Shown piece by piece: positions 22,699 to 34,794 of a DNA stretch of 64,000 bases. The DNA is from Ilyonectria destructans (lineage: Eukaryota > Ascomycota > Sordariomycetes > Hypocreales > Nectriaceae): the NCBI GenBank assembly GCA_020740775.1, contig JAHEWK010000009.1:2728001-2792000 (forward strand). Reading direction: 5' to 3'. Both the position numbers and the translations under genes were made by a program. Position 1 is the stretch's first letter. Each line of letters opens with the position of its first letter. The notes below the pieces were generated by a model that worked only from the letters and a program-made list of their open reading frames with translations, did no database searches and had not been told where the DNA came from.

Positions 22699-24173
22699 CT
22701 ATTCCCATAAAGTCTTAGCGAGCTGTTCGTCCTTTGCGAGAGCAGACATTTTCAAGTCCGTGGCGTCCCAGCTGTAGCCATAATAAAACTTTCCAGCAAG
22801 TGGTCCAACGTCGAAGTACCGTCCACTCAATGCCTTTTACTTGATCTCAGGGTCCGTAGCCAGTAAAAGCGTCGTGAGGGAGCCGTCTTCTGGCGGAATG
22901 CTTGTCCATCGGACAATCGAAGAGCTTATGAACCCAATCATTGGCGGAAGCGCGGCTGAATCAGTCCCTGGAGCAGTGCCGACTGTACCTATACCAGATA
23001 TTATTAGCAAGCAGTTGAAGTTTAACTTCTAACTACTTGCCTGGGTTAAGTGAATTGACAAAAATGTTTGAGTGCCCTGTCGCCTGAAAATTCTTGTGAA
23101 GACGCTGAGCAAACAAGACATTCGCGAGCTTCGATCGAGCGTATCTACTAAAATATTAGCTTGCGGTGCTCTTGACTTCAAGCCCTGCTTTCTGGAATTT
23201 TTCAAGCAGACACAATCATGATGACCTGTAACCTAGAGGAAACAATGGCCTACGCCAGCGATAATAAAGAAAGCTGTACTAAGCTCTGCAAGCTAGCTTG
23301 TACCTCAGCTAAATTCTCAATGGCCTTTGATCCCTCTGCTTTATGGCCTTCAAAATCGATTTTGTTAGATGAGATTGGCCTATACATAGAGTGTGTATGC
23401 GATGCAACAATGACAATCCTCGCCTCTCCAAACACTTCAGAAGTGTGTCGAATGAGGTCCTATCATTAGATTGCTATTAGCCCGAGTACCAAACAAGAAT
23501 TCATGGCAGGACCACACCTGAAGATAGTACGTGAAAACGAAATGGCCGAGGTACTAGATATGGTGAACTGTGAGCTGTTTGTACACTATGCAATATACGC
23601 ATACCGTCTTACGTTTGTCTGCATAGTGTTAGTAGGTGTACATAGGCTAAGGAACATGTGAAGTACTCGCAGCAAACTGTATCTCAATACCATCTTTTGA
23701 CAATGTGTGCGGCTACACCAGGTTAATATTGGCGTAGCTTCTCTCAACTCTCAACTCAGACTCTTGGAAAGCCACTCACAACGACAGATAGAGCAGCGCT
23801 TGCAATGAGAACGTCAAGCCTTTCCTCAAGCTGCGTAAAGTGCTCTGCTGCAGAGATGCAACTCCTTATATCTGATAAGTCAAGCTTGAGAAATTTGACG
23901 TTGGTAGCCATATGTACATCGGCTGACTTAAGGTGATCGGAAAGTTGCTGAAACTTGCTTTCCGATCGTGATGCGATATATACTTCAGCATTGCGTCTCA
24001 ATAGCTGGATCACAGTTTGTTTGCCGATTCCCGTCGCACCACTGCAAAGAAACCTTGTATCAGCATGCAGTGGATTGGTATAGCGGACATCTTTCTCACC
24101 CTATTACGATGATAACCTTGCCGGTTAGATCAGGAATGCTCTCAGCCGAGAACTTCTTGCTGAAATATTGCAT
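22699..24173 (-). pseudogene. Short-chain dehydrogenase/reductase with an in-frame stop near the C-terminus
   Basis: Reconstructed exons are 24173-24100, 24041-23780, 23712-23671, 23618-23613, 23553-23518, 23459-23254, 23147-23041 and 22988 onward. The NAD(P) motif is GGATGIGK (residues 25-32), then LDVLIASAA, the TN-YLGHF segment across two junctions, IVIVAS, catalytic YARSK (Tyr211, Lys215) and NSLNPG. A TAA at 22839-22837 follows DPEIK, but the same frame continues with KALSGRYF... and a natural stop at 22701-22699, so about 45 C-terminal residues are cut off. A CAA-to-TAA change is enough to explain it and fits RIP. Two introns appear to use GC donors (GCGAGT, GCAAGT) and one exon is 6 nt. 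A truncated 294-aa protein with the whole active site may still be made. Confidence 0.65.
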
Positions 24174-25336
24174 CACCGGTGCTTAAAGTAGGAAAGAACC
24201 TAGAGAGATAAGAATGGGCGTCGCCAGTGTGAAGACGGCACGATGTCTCGTCAAGTGACGGATGAACTCAGGTTATCGTTTATTATACGTCTATTCGTAT
24301 AGCTCTGTCTGGAGTTAGGGTCAAATGGCGACCCGGTTGAGCCTACCGGACCGGTCGCTTCTGTCAAGCCGGTCGCTCGTATAGCTCTTATCTCCTGTCT
24401 CCGTTGCATCGGCTAACCTAACCTACATGGGCAACTCAGGGCGTCCGCTTCAAGCGAGGTACGAGGTAATAAACGAGTGTCCTGCGTACAGACAGCCTTG
24501 TTTGCCGTTAGTGCGCTTTGCCTAGACGGCATCTGCGTCGGACGCAACCTGACAGACGTGCCTCAGGTGCGTTTGGACTTATATTATCTCTACATGGCTA
24601 TATTTCCCTATTAGTTCAGACTATTTACTGTCTATTGGAATACTTAGTAGGCTGTGTTATTATTTATAACTTAATATAAAGTGAAATAGCTTAGGCAACT
24701 TCTTAGATATATTTACTAGCTTGAAACTGCTTGTAATATAGGCTTTAATATTATAACAGGCAGTTAGAGACTTTTAAGATAGCTAGTTATTTGTCACGGG
24801 CTGAGGCCCGGTATGGAGGCACGGGCTACGCCGTGCCGCTCCCGACCGGCCGAGGCCGACCGAGCTAGGCGAGATTGACCTCCCCTTCTGCCAGCTACCA
24901 CCGCTCTGCAAGCGAGAGCTCTGCTCTATAGCTAGGACTCCCCTAGAGCTAGCCCCTTCTCTCCTTCCTGCTCCTTAGTCTTAGATAGACCAATCTACGG
25001 CACCCTTTCGTTGAACAAACCCAGGGCCAGCCCTTCACAGGCAGCTGGAGCTCTTATTGTTAAATTGGAGGTATGTTAGAACACCAGAGCTCCAGGGACT
25101 TACATAAAACCTAGGAGGGTCTCGCGACCTAGTTAGCAGGGGCTCGCCAAGTCCTCAGCTGACTAGCCTGTATTAGGAAGAAAGAAAGAGCTAGACCTCC
25201 CGGATCTCGAGGGGCGGGAGCTGTATTTAATTAATAGGATAGCTAGGGAATGAGGTTATAGCATAGATAGTGCAGCACCTATTTCTCCATTACAGTTAGG
25301 TCGAGATCCAGTGCAATATAGCCTCTCTAATTGCTA
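24174..25336. other. Transition zone, no intact gene
   Basis: No coding region is recognised. From about 24580 the DNA becomes AT-rich. At 24792-25010 there is a GC-rich segment beginning TGTCACGGGCTGAGGC with short inverted repeats (CGGGCTGAGGCCCG; GGCACGG...CCGTGCC). Its TG start suggests an LTR or element end. A matching right end and target duplication were not found. Confidence 0.4.
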
Positions 25337-25898
25337 CTAATTATGATTCAGCATCCTAACCCCAAATTCAGGGTGGGAGTGAGAAACGGCTGAAGTAGGA
25401 CTTCCACTAAAAGTAGATAGGCTCTGAACAGAGATAGCCCCGACATCAGTAAGGAGGAGTGAACTGCTGGGTTCAAATTTAAGATGATAGGATGAAATGC
25501 CGAGATGTATTTCCTGGATGCACTCACCGCTATTAACTCGCCAGACCCGGATCGCTTATCGCAAGATGCCGATTCTCTCAGTGTCAAGTCAGGCGAGAAC
25601 GCGACCGACATCGCCGAGTTCGTGTGGCCCTCTAAAATCTGTCGGCATTGATCCCACTCGTCTTCAGGCTCCGGAATAAGAGATATCCACTCAACAACCT
25701 GCTTCCGAAACATTTTCCGCACAACGCTATTCTTTGGCGTAAAGGCATCTGACGAATATAACCGAAGGGGCGTAGAGCCGAATACCGACATATTAGCTTG
25801 CATATGCCCGCATGGACTTTTGGACTAGACTGGTCTACCCCTGTTGCAATAAAATCGTTTTCGTCCTTGTTACTCCATGGATTGACTGGAAGCTTCAA
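25337..25898 (-). pseudogene. Remnant of a WD40-repeat (NACHT-WD/HET-E type) protein gene
   Basis: The frame reads PKNSVVRKMFRKQ, then a linker ending CRQILEGHTN and SVAFSPDLTL. This is the junction between the NACHT part and the first WD40 repeat in fungal NWD proteins. After DKR the frame breaks: the neighbouring frame continues with IRVWRVNSGECIQ and a typical C-terminal LKFEPSSSLLLTDVG segment, ending at a stop at 25339-25337. One base is missing near 25548. The rest of the NACHT domain and nearly all repeats are absent, so this is a collapsed gene fragment beside the RIP block. Confidence 0.65.
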
Positions 25899-27334
25899 TA
25901 GTTAATGACCCGTAACTGCGCTTAATAAGAAGATAATTAGCGCTCATCTGGGAATCAAATAAGCCAGAGTAGCTTGACATATGGCAAAATACCACTTGGC
26001 TCTGGCACATACAAATTCATCGATCATAATCATTGCTTATGCCTAGTGTATAGTCTCCGACGCTCGCAATACGCCAACAACAGCAACTAAGAGTACACCA
26101 AACCCGGTTCTTTAGAGATCCCAACACTGTATTTTCTAAGATCTCTATCAGAATTCAGACGAATATAGCTGATCAATAGACATCGTTGGTGAAGTTACAG
26201 CCGCCCCCTTCTAATTTTCCCCCAGCGGTGGCAACTCCGTTACCGCATCGCTCAGGCAATTCAAGGCCAAGATACAAGGTATAGAGGTGGATTTCATTTG
26301 AACAAGAGCTAAATAGAAGTATTGAATGAGAGAATAGGCGCTTTTAACAAACCAGCGTATGTGCACTCTATTGTAACTAAGCCTACGCTTTAAAGAAGCA
26401 AGCTGCCTGGAAAAAAGCTTCTTTCCTTACAAACTTTTATTCCAGATTAAAAAGATTTATACAGACTGTAAACTTATATATAACGCCACTATATAGAGAT
26501 ACTGTAAAATTATAATCAAGCTAACTCAGAATAATATTAGTCTCAGTTTGCTGCTCTAAGAAAAAGACCAGGTTATTCTCTATTTTATAGTTAGTATTAA
26601 GAGAAACTATTAATACTTTTTATCTTATTAGTATTAATAAGACTGAATAGATATTAAACCTCTTTTACCTCTTTAATAATAAGCAGACTTAGATATATAG
26701 TAAATTTAGTATTTACGATATATTTTCTATTAAGTATACAGACAGTATAGTATTTTTTAAAGTAGTAATTTAATATTGTAATCTTTTTAATACTAAGTAT
26801 ATTCCTAAAGTAGGAAACTGCAGTTACTACTATAGAATCTATAACTTCAGGAGGATATTTACTGAGAAATTCTATAATATTAAGATTTAAATTAAATTAT
26901 ACTAAAGAGCTATTAAATAGATTTAATACTACAGTAATAAATCCTTTTTAATAATAGAATACAGCAGCATACAGTATACAGCTAGGCCGGAAGGAAAAGG
27001 CAGTAAGAGTGGTATATAGTAGAATCTAGGCGGTAAGAGCGGTATATAGTAGAATCCGGATTCTATATAAAGATATAAGATTTCAGTTATATTATATAGT
27101 AGTAGAGAGAGAATTAGTGGGATTTAAGTAGTTAAAATTTAATATATTAAGATAAAAGATTATACTCTGTATACTATAGTATTTAGAAGATAGAGTAAAT
27201 AGAAAAGAGTAAGAAAGAGAAAAAAAAGAGATAAAAAGAGAAAAAAGAAAAAGAGATAAAAAGAGGGGGAAAAAAGGGGTAAAAAAAGAAAATTAGAAAA
27301 AAAAGAAAAAAAAGTAATTATAAAAAAATACTAA

Positions 27335-27770
27335 TGTATATAATAAGTAAGTACACTAAATAAGTAGGTATACTATTTATACTGTATAGCTAAAAGTGAA
27401 AATATTAGATTTTCTAAAACTAGCTATATAATTAATAAAACTTTAAGAAAAATAGCCTTAAATTCTCTAGAGAAAAAGTTATATAATAGACTTTTTTAAA
27501 AATATTTAATTAATTTATTAAGCTTCTATATTTAAAATTAAGAAAAGAAACTATATAAATAAGCTTTTTTATAATGACTCTATAAATAAAAATACATAGA
27601 ATTTAGCAAAATTCTCTTAAATAATTTTCTATTTAATTAATCTTATTTTTAAATGTTAGCTATTTTAAGCTTAATTTCAATTTTTAATAATTTCTTTAAA
27701 ATTGCAATTTAAGGTGTAAAATACGATTTTATACTTACTTATTTAATACACTTACTTATTGTATATATTA
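27335..27770. mobile_element. MITE-like element, about 430 bp
   Basis: The left end (TATATAATAAGTAAGTACAC, then AAATAAGTAGG) is an imperfect inverted repeat of the right end (ACTTACTTATTTAATACAC, then TTACTTATTG). A subterminal GCAATTTAAGGTGTAAAATA block is shared with other MITE-like copies in the window. No coding capacity is seen. The copy at 27771 onward is a gypsy element that abuts it. Confidence 0.5.
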
Positions 27771-30700
27771 TATAAAGAGCTAAATAGAAGTTTATTTAAC
27801 AGGCTGTTACTATAGAATTATCTATTTAAAGCTAAAAAGAAAAAGAAAAAAAGAAAAAAAGCCCCTTTTCTTACTGCTAAATAGTAATATAGTTGCTAGA
27901 ATAAGATAGATAAAGATATAACTAAAGTTTAGGCTTTACTGCTACTTTACTTATAAATTGCCCTACTTCTTAATTAGCTGGGTTTTAGTAAAGCTAGAAT
28001 CTAAGCTTAAGCTTCAGCCTATAATATTATCTTTCTTTTTAATCTCTAGCAGTTTGCTAGTATCTTACTGGCATCTTAAAGCTTTTTAATAGGCTATCTG
28101 CTATTAAGATCAACCTATAATATCCTTTAAAGTATTTTAATACTGCAGTATCAGCTAATACTGCTACTGGCTTCTATATTAGGCTTATATAACCTTGCTA
28201 TTATATTAGATTCTTCTGTCTCTTACTGTAATCTTACTGCTTAATCTTTATATATAAAATCTTCTTAATTTTCTATTTATCTCTATTTTTATTATTCTAA
28301 ACTAATAGAAGTTAGAAGTTATCTTACTATTATTCTAAGGTAGAGTCTTTTAGTACTCTAATAGTAAGTTAATATAAAATTATAGATATATTACCTTTAG
28401 TATATTAAGCTTTATAATATAGAAGCTTAAGATTTTTATTACTATATATTTATAATATAGCTAATTAAGCTTTTTATAAGGTCTTAATAAGTAATAGTTA
28501 TTTATTACTAGCTATATTTTATTTTCTACTTTAAACCTTTTAAAGGGATATTACTATATATTTACAGTATATTTATTTCTCTACTATATAGCTGCTATTA
28601 CTACTTAAATATACTTAATAACTTTATATACTTTTTCTACTAGCTTATTTACTACTATTATAATATTATCTACTAGCTCTTCTACTTTTTTAACTACTAT
28701 AAAGAGGTTTATATTATAGCTATATTATATATAGAAGGAGCTTATTTTAATAATTATACTCTTATAGTTATTTAGTATTAATTATACTACTAGTAATTAA
28801 TCTCCTTAATTTATCTAAAGGTATAAAATATAAACTTATAGATAGATTTTAATATCTTAATTAATTCTCTTTTGCCTACTATCTATTTAAGAGTAGTAAA
28901 TAGTACTTAATTACTATTAGATATCTATTAGTTTATAGAACTATTACTAAAACCTACTAGTCTAATTACTCCCTTTATTACTTATAATAAATTAAGGTAT
29001 TCTATAAAACTAAAAGTAGTAGCTAAAGAATTATAGTATATATACTTCTACCTCTATACTATTTATTACCTTTAGTATTATAGCTCTTATAAATTAGTTT
29101 TAAATAATCTATAAGTATCTTACTGCTTTTTTTACTAATTAGTAGAAAGTCTATAATAAAATCTATTTTAAGATAACTATATAGTTTCTTAGGAATTAAT
29201 AATAGCTTTAAGAGCTCTCTTTTTATCTACCTTTAGATATACCCCCTTCTATATATATTATAATTATATAGATAGTAGTAAACTAGCTGTAATTACTCTA
29301 GCTAGAAGAACCTTTTACTTATAATAGTTAATATTATATTATAACCTAAATATTCTATAACTGTAAAATTATAGAATAATTAGATAAAATATATTTATAG
29401 TATCTTACTATAAATCTTACTATTAGCTAGCTTCTTTTTTTATCTTTAGAATCTAAAAGTAATTCTAAAAGGTTAAATAATTCCTCTTATTAATATAGTA
29501 CTTTAAGATTTATAATTATAGCTTAAGTATAATAGGAAAACTTCTAGCTTTTTATTATACTATAAGATATACCCCTTAGTATATTTTATTCTTTTAGGCT
29601 ATATAATACTATAAATTTTATAGAGAGATATTCTTAAGTACTTCTATCTATAGTAGTAGGAATACTACTAGCTTAAATCTATCTAACTATATTCTTTTCT
29701 CTTTAAGCTATTCTTTTATCTCTTTAGAAATTACTTTCTCTAGAATAAATTAAAGTACTTTATTCTTTTTTTATTTATTATCTGCTTCAGTAGGTATATT
29801 TTGCTTATAGTAATATAGTATATTAGATACTACTATCTTACTGCTAAGTTAATACTTAATTATAAAATTTAAGTAGTATAAATCTAATATTTAATAGCTT
29901 TAATACTCTAAGAGCTTTCTTTAAATTATAAAATACTTTAGGTTTTAATAATTAGTAAGAATTATAAAATCCTTATAGTCCCTTAGGTATATATCTTAAG
30001 TATATAAGCTGCTATTTACTATTAGTATCTCTTTATTATAAATAGAGTAGTTATATTTATACTTATTAAGTTACTTTAAGTAATAAGTAACTATTTAGTA
30101 ATATCTCTATTTATCTTTTTATAAGAGGATTCCTCTTAATACTACTTTTAAATAGTTAGATTTTATAAAGGTAATTTTATTTAAGTTTTAATCTTATAAA
30201 ATAAATACTTTATAAAAGTAGTATTTAAGCTTTTTAAATATTATATTCTTATTAGTACTTTAGTAGAATCTAACTTTTTTTTAGGTTAAGACTAATAGTA
30301 ATTCTATAATAGCTAAATAGTTTAAAATAAAAATATAGTAGTAATTTATAAAGTTAAAATAGCTTTATACTTTCTTTACTATTATAGATACTACCTACTT
30401 ATAGATAGCTTACTGCTTCTTAGAATTATAGATAATACCTTCTCTAGCTTTTATAATAAATTCTAGGTATTTAATACTTATTATAGAGAATTTATATTTT
30501 TAGAGGTCTAAATATAACCTAATAACTAATAGTATATTTAATACTTACTGAATTTCTATTTTATAGTCTTTTAATATTCTACTTAAGAAGATAAAGATAT
30601 TATTTATATATATAGTAATAAAGTTATCTAAGTAGTACTATAGAACTCTATTAATATATTATTAGAAGGTTATTAGTACTCTACTAAAATTAAATAGATA

Positions 30701-33259
30701 TACTGGCTACTTAAATAATCTATAATATATATAGAATACTATATATTCCTTATACTCTTTCTTTATACAGATCTTATTAAAGGTAGCTACTATATTAAGC
30801 TTAGTAAACTACTTTATTTTTACTAGTAGGCTAAATATCTTTAAGATTAAAAGTAAAGAGTAGTAATCTTACTTTAAGATTAAATTAAGAGCTTAATAGT
30901 TATAATAAAAATATAATCTCCCTTTAGGCTTTCTAATAAATAATATTAAAGCTACTACTAGAAAGCTACTAATTTAAATAACCTTTTTATTAAGGAGGTC
31001 TCTTAATATCTTCTATAAGATAAATAATTCCTTTTTTATTATACTATATAATAGGCTCTATAGCAGTTTAGATTCTTATCTCTTACTATCTAGCTATAAG
31101 TGTATCTTATAATTAATATTAAGTTAATAGAGAGATAGCTAATTAGCCTTCTTTAGTAAGAATAGCCTTTTAAATTCCCTAAGAAGCTTTTTTAATATAA
31201 AGTCCTTAGGCTAGATATCCCTCTTTAATTATAAGGCTTTTTAATATTAGCTAAGCTAACTGCAAATAGTAATCCTACTGCTCTCTTATAGTACCTTTAA
31301 AGATACCTAATTTCTACTCTAAATATAGCTGCTAAAATAAGCTATCTATAATAAATTATCTTAATTCTCTTTAGTTTCTACTTAAAGACTAATTATATAT
31401 TAATACTAGTAAGTTTATAGTAAATTTACTATATCTTTATATTATATATAATACTATTTACTTTAAATTAAAATTTCTTAAGAAATATATCTTACTTAAG
31501 CTTAAGTATAATATATATATAAATTCTCTTTTTAAATTCTTTAATCTTAATTAAGAATATTATAACCTTTTTAGTAGTTAGTAGTAATATCCTTTTAAAA
31601 GAGCTATTAAGCTTTTTTTCTTTTTTATTACCTAGTAGGATATATAATCTTTTAATTAAGTTCTTATTAATAGTAGTATAATAGTTATATTCTATATTAA
31701 GTAAGGCTATAGTAATATTCTTACTATTTACTCTAATAGTAATAACTATTAATTTACTATTTATATACTACTTAAAGATAGTCTATTTACTGAATTTCTT
31801 TTTTATTAGCTTTAAGATATACTTTTATATTAAAGCTACTTATTTCCTAAGTTATTATTATTACTTAACTATAAGATTAAAGCTTTCTTACTATTTTTCT
31901 TAAGTATAATAGTAATTTTAATAAATCTCTTCTTCTTCTTAAAGTAATCTACCTTAAGATACTCTATCTTTTTATATTAAAAATAATAGTAAGCTTCTAC
32001 TTAAAATTCTTTATTATTAGATTATATTATACTGCTACTTTATTAAGCTTTTATTAGTTTTTTATTATTCTATTAATTAGTAGTATAATTAACTTCTTCT
32101 ATCTTAATATTACTTTTATAATCTTTTTTATTTACTAATAGCTTATAGTAAAATTATTAATATCTATTTCTTATTAATTACTTATTAAGTTATTTAATCT
32201 TTTAAGTAATTTTTTATATTATCTTTAACTATTTACTATAGACTATAAGTAAGAGTATTATATTAGTATATATACTAACTATAAGTTAATTACTCTCTTA
32301 AGAAAGAATATCTTAATTTAGTTATTCTAATTAGATTCTTTAAATTTAGCTAGTAGTTATTTAAATTTAAATAAAAAGAATATAAATATCTAGCTTTCTT
32401 ATTACTTAAAACTTTATAGTAAGATTACTATTTTTCTTATTCTATTATAGTTTTTATATTATTAATTAAAATAATCTATAAATACTATTAGTATATAAAT
32501 ATATTCTAGCTCTATCTTAATATAAAAAATATAAACTAACTACTAAAAGTCTATATCTAAATATTTATTAATTAGATATTATAACTTATAATTATTATTA
32601 AAAAATAGAAATTAAATAATAGCTTATTATATATTTACTACTACTATATTAGATATTTACTATACTTTTCTAAGAACTTCAGTAGGTTAAATAGTAGCTT
32701 TTTTTAGGTAACTTATTAAGATAATTTCTATAGTAGTAATAGTATTAATATAGGGGTTATTTCTTTAGTTATTAGAGTAATTAATAGTATAGATACTATT
32801 AGCTTTAGTAGTATTTAATCTTAGTGACCTTATAGCTAATTTATTAGGGATACTACCTACTTTTATAATAGCTTTAAGCTTATATTAATTACCTTCTGAA
32901 TTATTTAGGTAATAGTAGGCTCTATATATTCCTCTATAGTAAACCTCTTATAAGCACTTTATATAGAAGCTTTAAGACTATTAGTGGGTTTAAGCTTTAG
33001 ATATATAAAGAGCTAGATAGAAGTTTATTTAATAGGTTATTACTATAGAATTATCTATTTAAAGCTAAAGAGAAGAAAAGAAGAAGAAAGAAAGCCTCTT
33101 TTCTTACTGCTAAATAGTAATATAGTTACTAGAATAAGATAGATAAAGATATAGATAAAGTCTGGGTTTTACTGCTATTTTACTAATAAGTTACCCTACT
33201 TTTTAGTTAGCTAGATTTCAGTAAAGCTGGAATTTAAGCTTAGGCTTCAGTCTGTAATA
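27771..33259 (-). mobile_element. Ty3/gypsy LTR retrotransposon, RIP-degraded, 5.5 kb
   Basis: Two direct LTRs of 256 bp (27771-28026 and 33004-33259) bracket the element, and both flanks carry TATTA (27766-27770 and 33260-33264), a 5-bp target duplication. On the minus strand about 30740-30585 decodes to a gypsy reverse-transcriptase core (FxSRxxITF, YINRVL, YLDNF and a YxDD box decayed to YINN) with stops at former Trp and Gln codons. Both LTRs carry a purine-rich tract and are almost collinear. Confidence 0.75.
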
Positions 33260-33634
33260 TATTAAAAGTTCTTTTATAGTAAAATTATAAAAAGCTTATT
33301 TAGAATATTTATTTAAAATAGACATAAAAGAAGTTTTTAATAGTAAGAATAAAAAAAGTGTTTTATATTAAAATTAAAAGGATTTTTTATTAATAAAAAT
33401 AAAATTTAATATAATACTATTAATAAGTAAGTTTATATAGTAGAATTTATATCTAGATATATTAAATCTTTACTTTTAAATTATTAATAGTAGCTATAAG
33501 TATTAAAATATTTAAAAATCTCTTTATAAGTATATACTTAAAGTTATTAAAAATACTATATACTATTAAACTACTTTTTAAGATACTATTACTAAAGCTA
33601 AAAGTTTATAGAGTAAGCAGATTAATTTAGCTAT

Positions 33635-34065
33635 AATATATATAATAAGTAAGCACTTAAAATAAATAAGTATCTAACTAATATTATACAGCTAAAAGGT
33701 TAAACTTTAAATTTTCTAAAATATAGTAATTAATTTATAAAAATATAAAATGATAGCTTTTATAAATTCAGTTAAAAAGGTTATATAATAATATTTTTCT
33801 TAGGTTTTTTAAAAAAAGATATAGCTATTAAATTTAAAAAAACTAAAAAGAAAACAGTATAAATAATATTTTTCTTAATAGCCTTATAAATCTTTTTTTT
33901 AAATCTGGAAAACTTTATTATTAATATTTCTTATATATTAAAGCTTATTTTAAAACTTTATCTAGCTTAAATCTTTTTTTAAATTTTAAAGAATTATTTT
34001 AGCTTATAGTGTAAATATTAAGAAATCTTAAGTTTGGTGCTTACTTATTATATATATTATATAAA
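33635..34065. mobile_element. MITE-like element, about 430 bp
   Basis: The left terminus (TATATATAATAAGTAAGCAC) and the right terminus (GTGCTTACTTATTATATATA) are near-perfect inverted repeats. The size matches the copy at 27335-27770. No coding capacity is seen. Confidence 0.5.
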
Positions 34066-34341
34066 GCTATTTAAATTTACTTAAATATAAAGTATTTTAA
34101 AAAGAGAATATATATAATAGAAAATACTAAATATATAAATAAACTACTATAATTATATATATATCTATTTATAATTCTTTTTTAAAGTAAATATTTAACT
34201 ATTTATAAATTTAACTATTTATAGATTCTACTTTTTATAACTACTTATAAGTTTTACTACTTATTTAATTTATTTTTTATAAATTTTAATAAATAAAGAA
34301 TATATTTAGCTATAATTTTATAATATATATAATAAGTAAAT

Positions 34342-34411
34342 ACCTCTATAATATAGCAGTTAAATACCTGAGATCTCTTAAGAGGTTATTAGTTTAAATC
34401 CAGCTGGAGGT
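34342..34411 (+). other. Degraded tRNA-like sequence (tRNA relic or SINE head)
   Basis: The ends ACCTCTA and TGGAGGT pair as a 7-bp acceptor stem. TATAGCAGTTAAATA resembles an A box and AGTTTAAATCC resembles a B box (GGTTCGAATCC) after C-to-T and G-to-A changes. CTCTTAA in the middle resembles a Lys-type anticodon loop, though the 5-bp stem around it does not pair well. The T stem is also broken. It begins about 25 bp inside a TATATATAATAAGTAAAT terminus. It is not a functional tRNA gene. Confidence 0.35.
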
Positions 34412-34794
34412 ATAATAACTAAAACTAAAATATTAAAGGCCTTAGTACCCTTTAAGATTAAGCCTTAAGAAGCTGAATTTAAAATCTACTTGCTAAAAGG
34501 CTAATTTAGTCTGCTGCAGTTTATATATAACTAATTAAGTTATTATTTATAATATAGTTAGATAAGGTAAAAATACTAAGAGAAATTATTACTGATTTTA
34601 TTACTGTATTAGCTACTAGAAATTATTAGAAGGAGGGTTATATAGAAGGTATATATCAGTTTGATTTTTCCTGCTTTATTTACTTAATAAGGTATTTATT
34701 TAAGTATTTAAGTTTTACTATTTAAAATTACTATATTATCTTAATCTACTTAAATATATATAAAGTAGATATTTAAATAAGAAAATAATAATTA

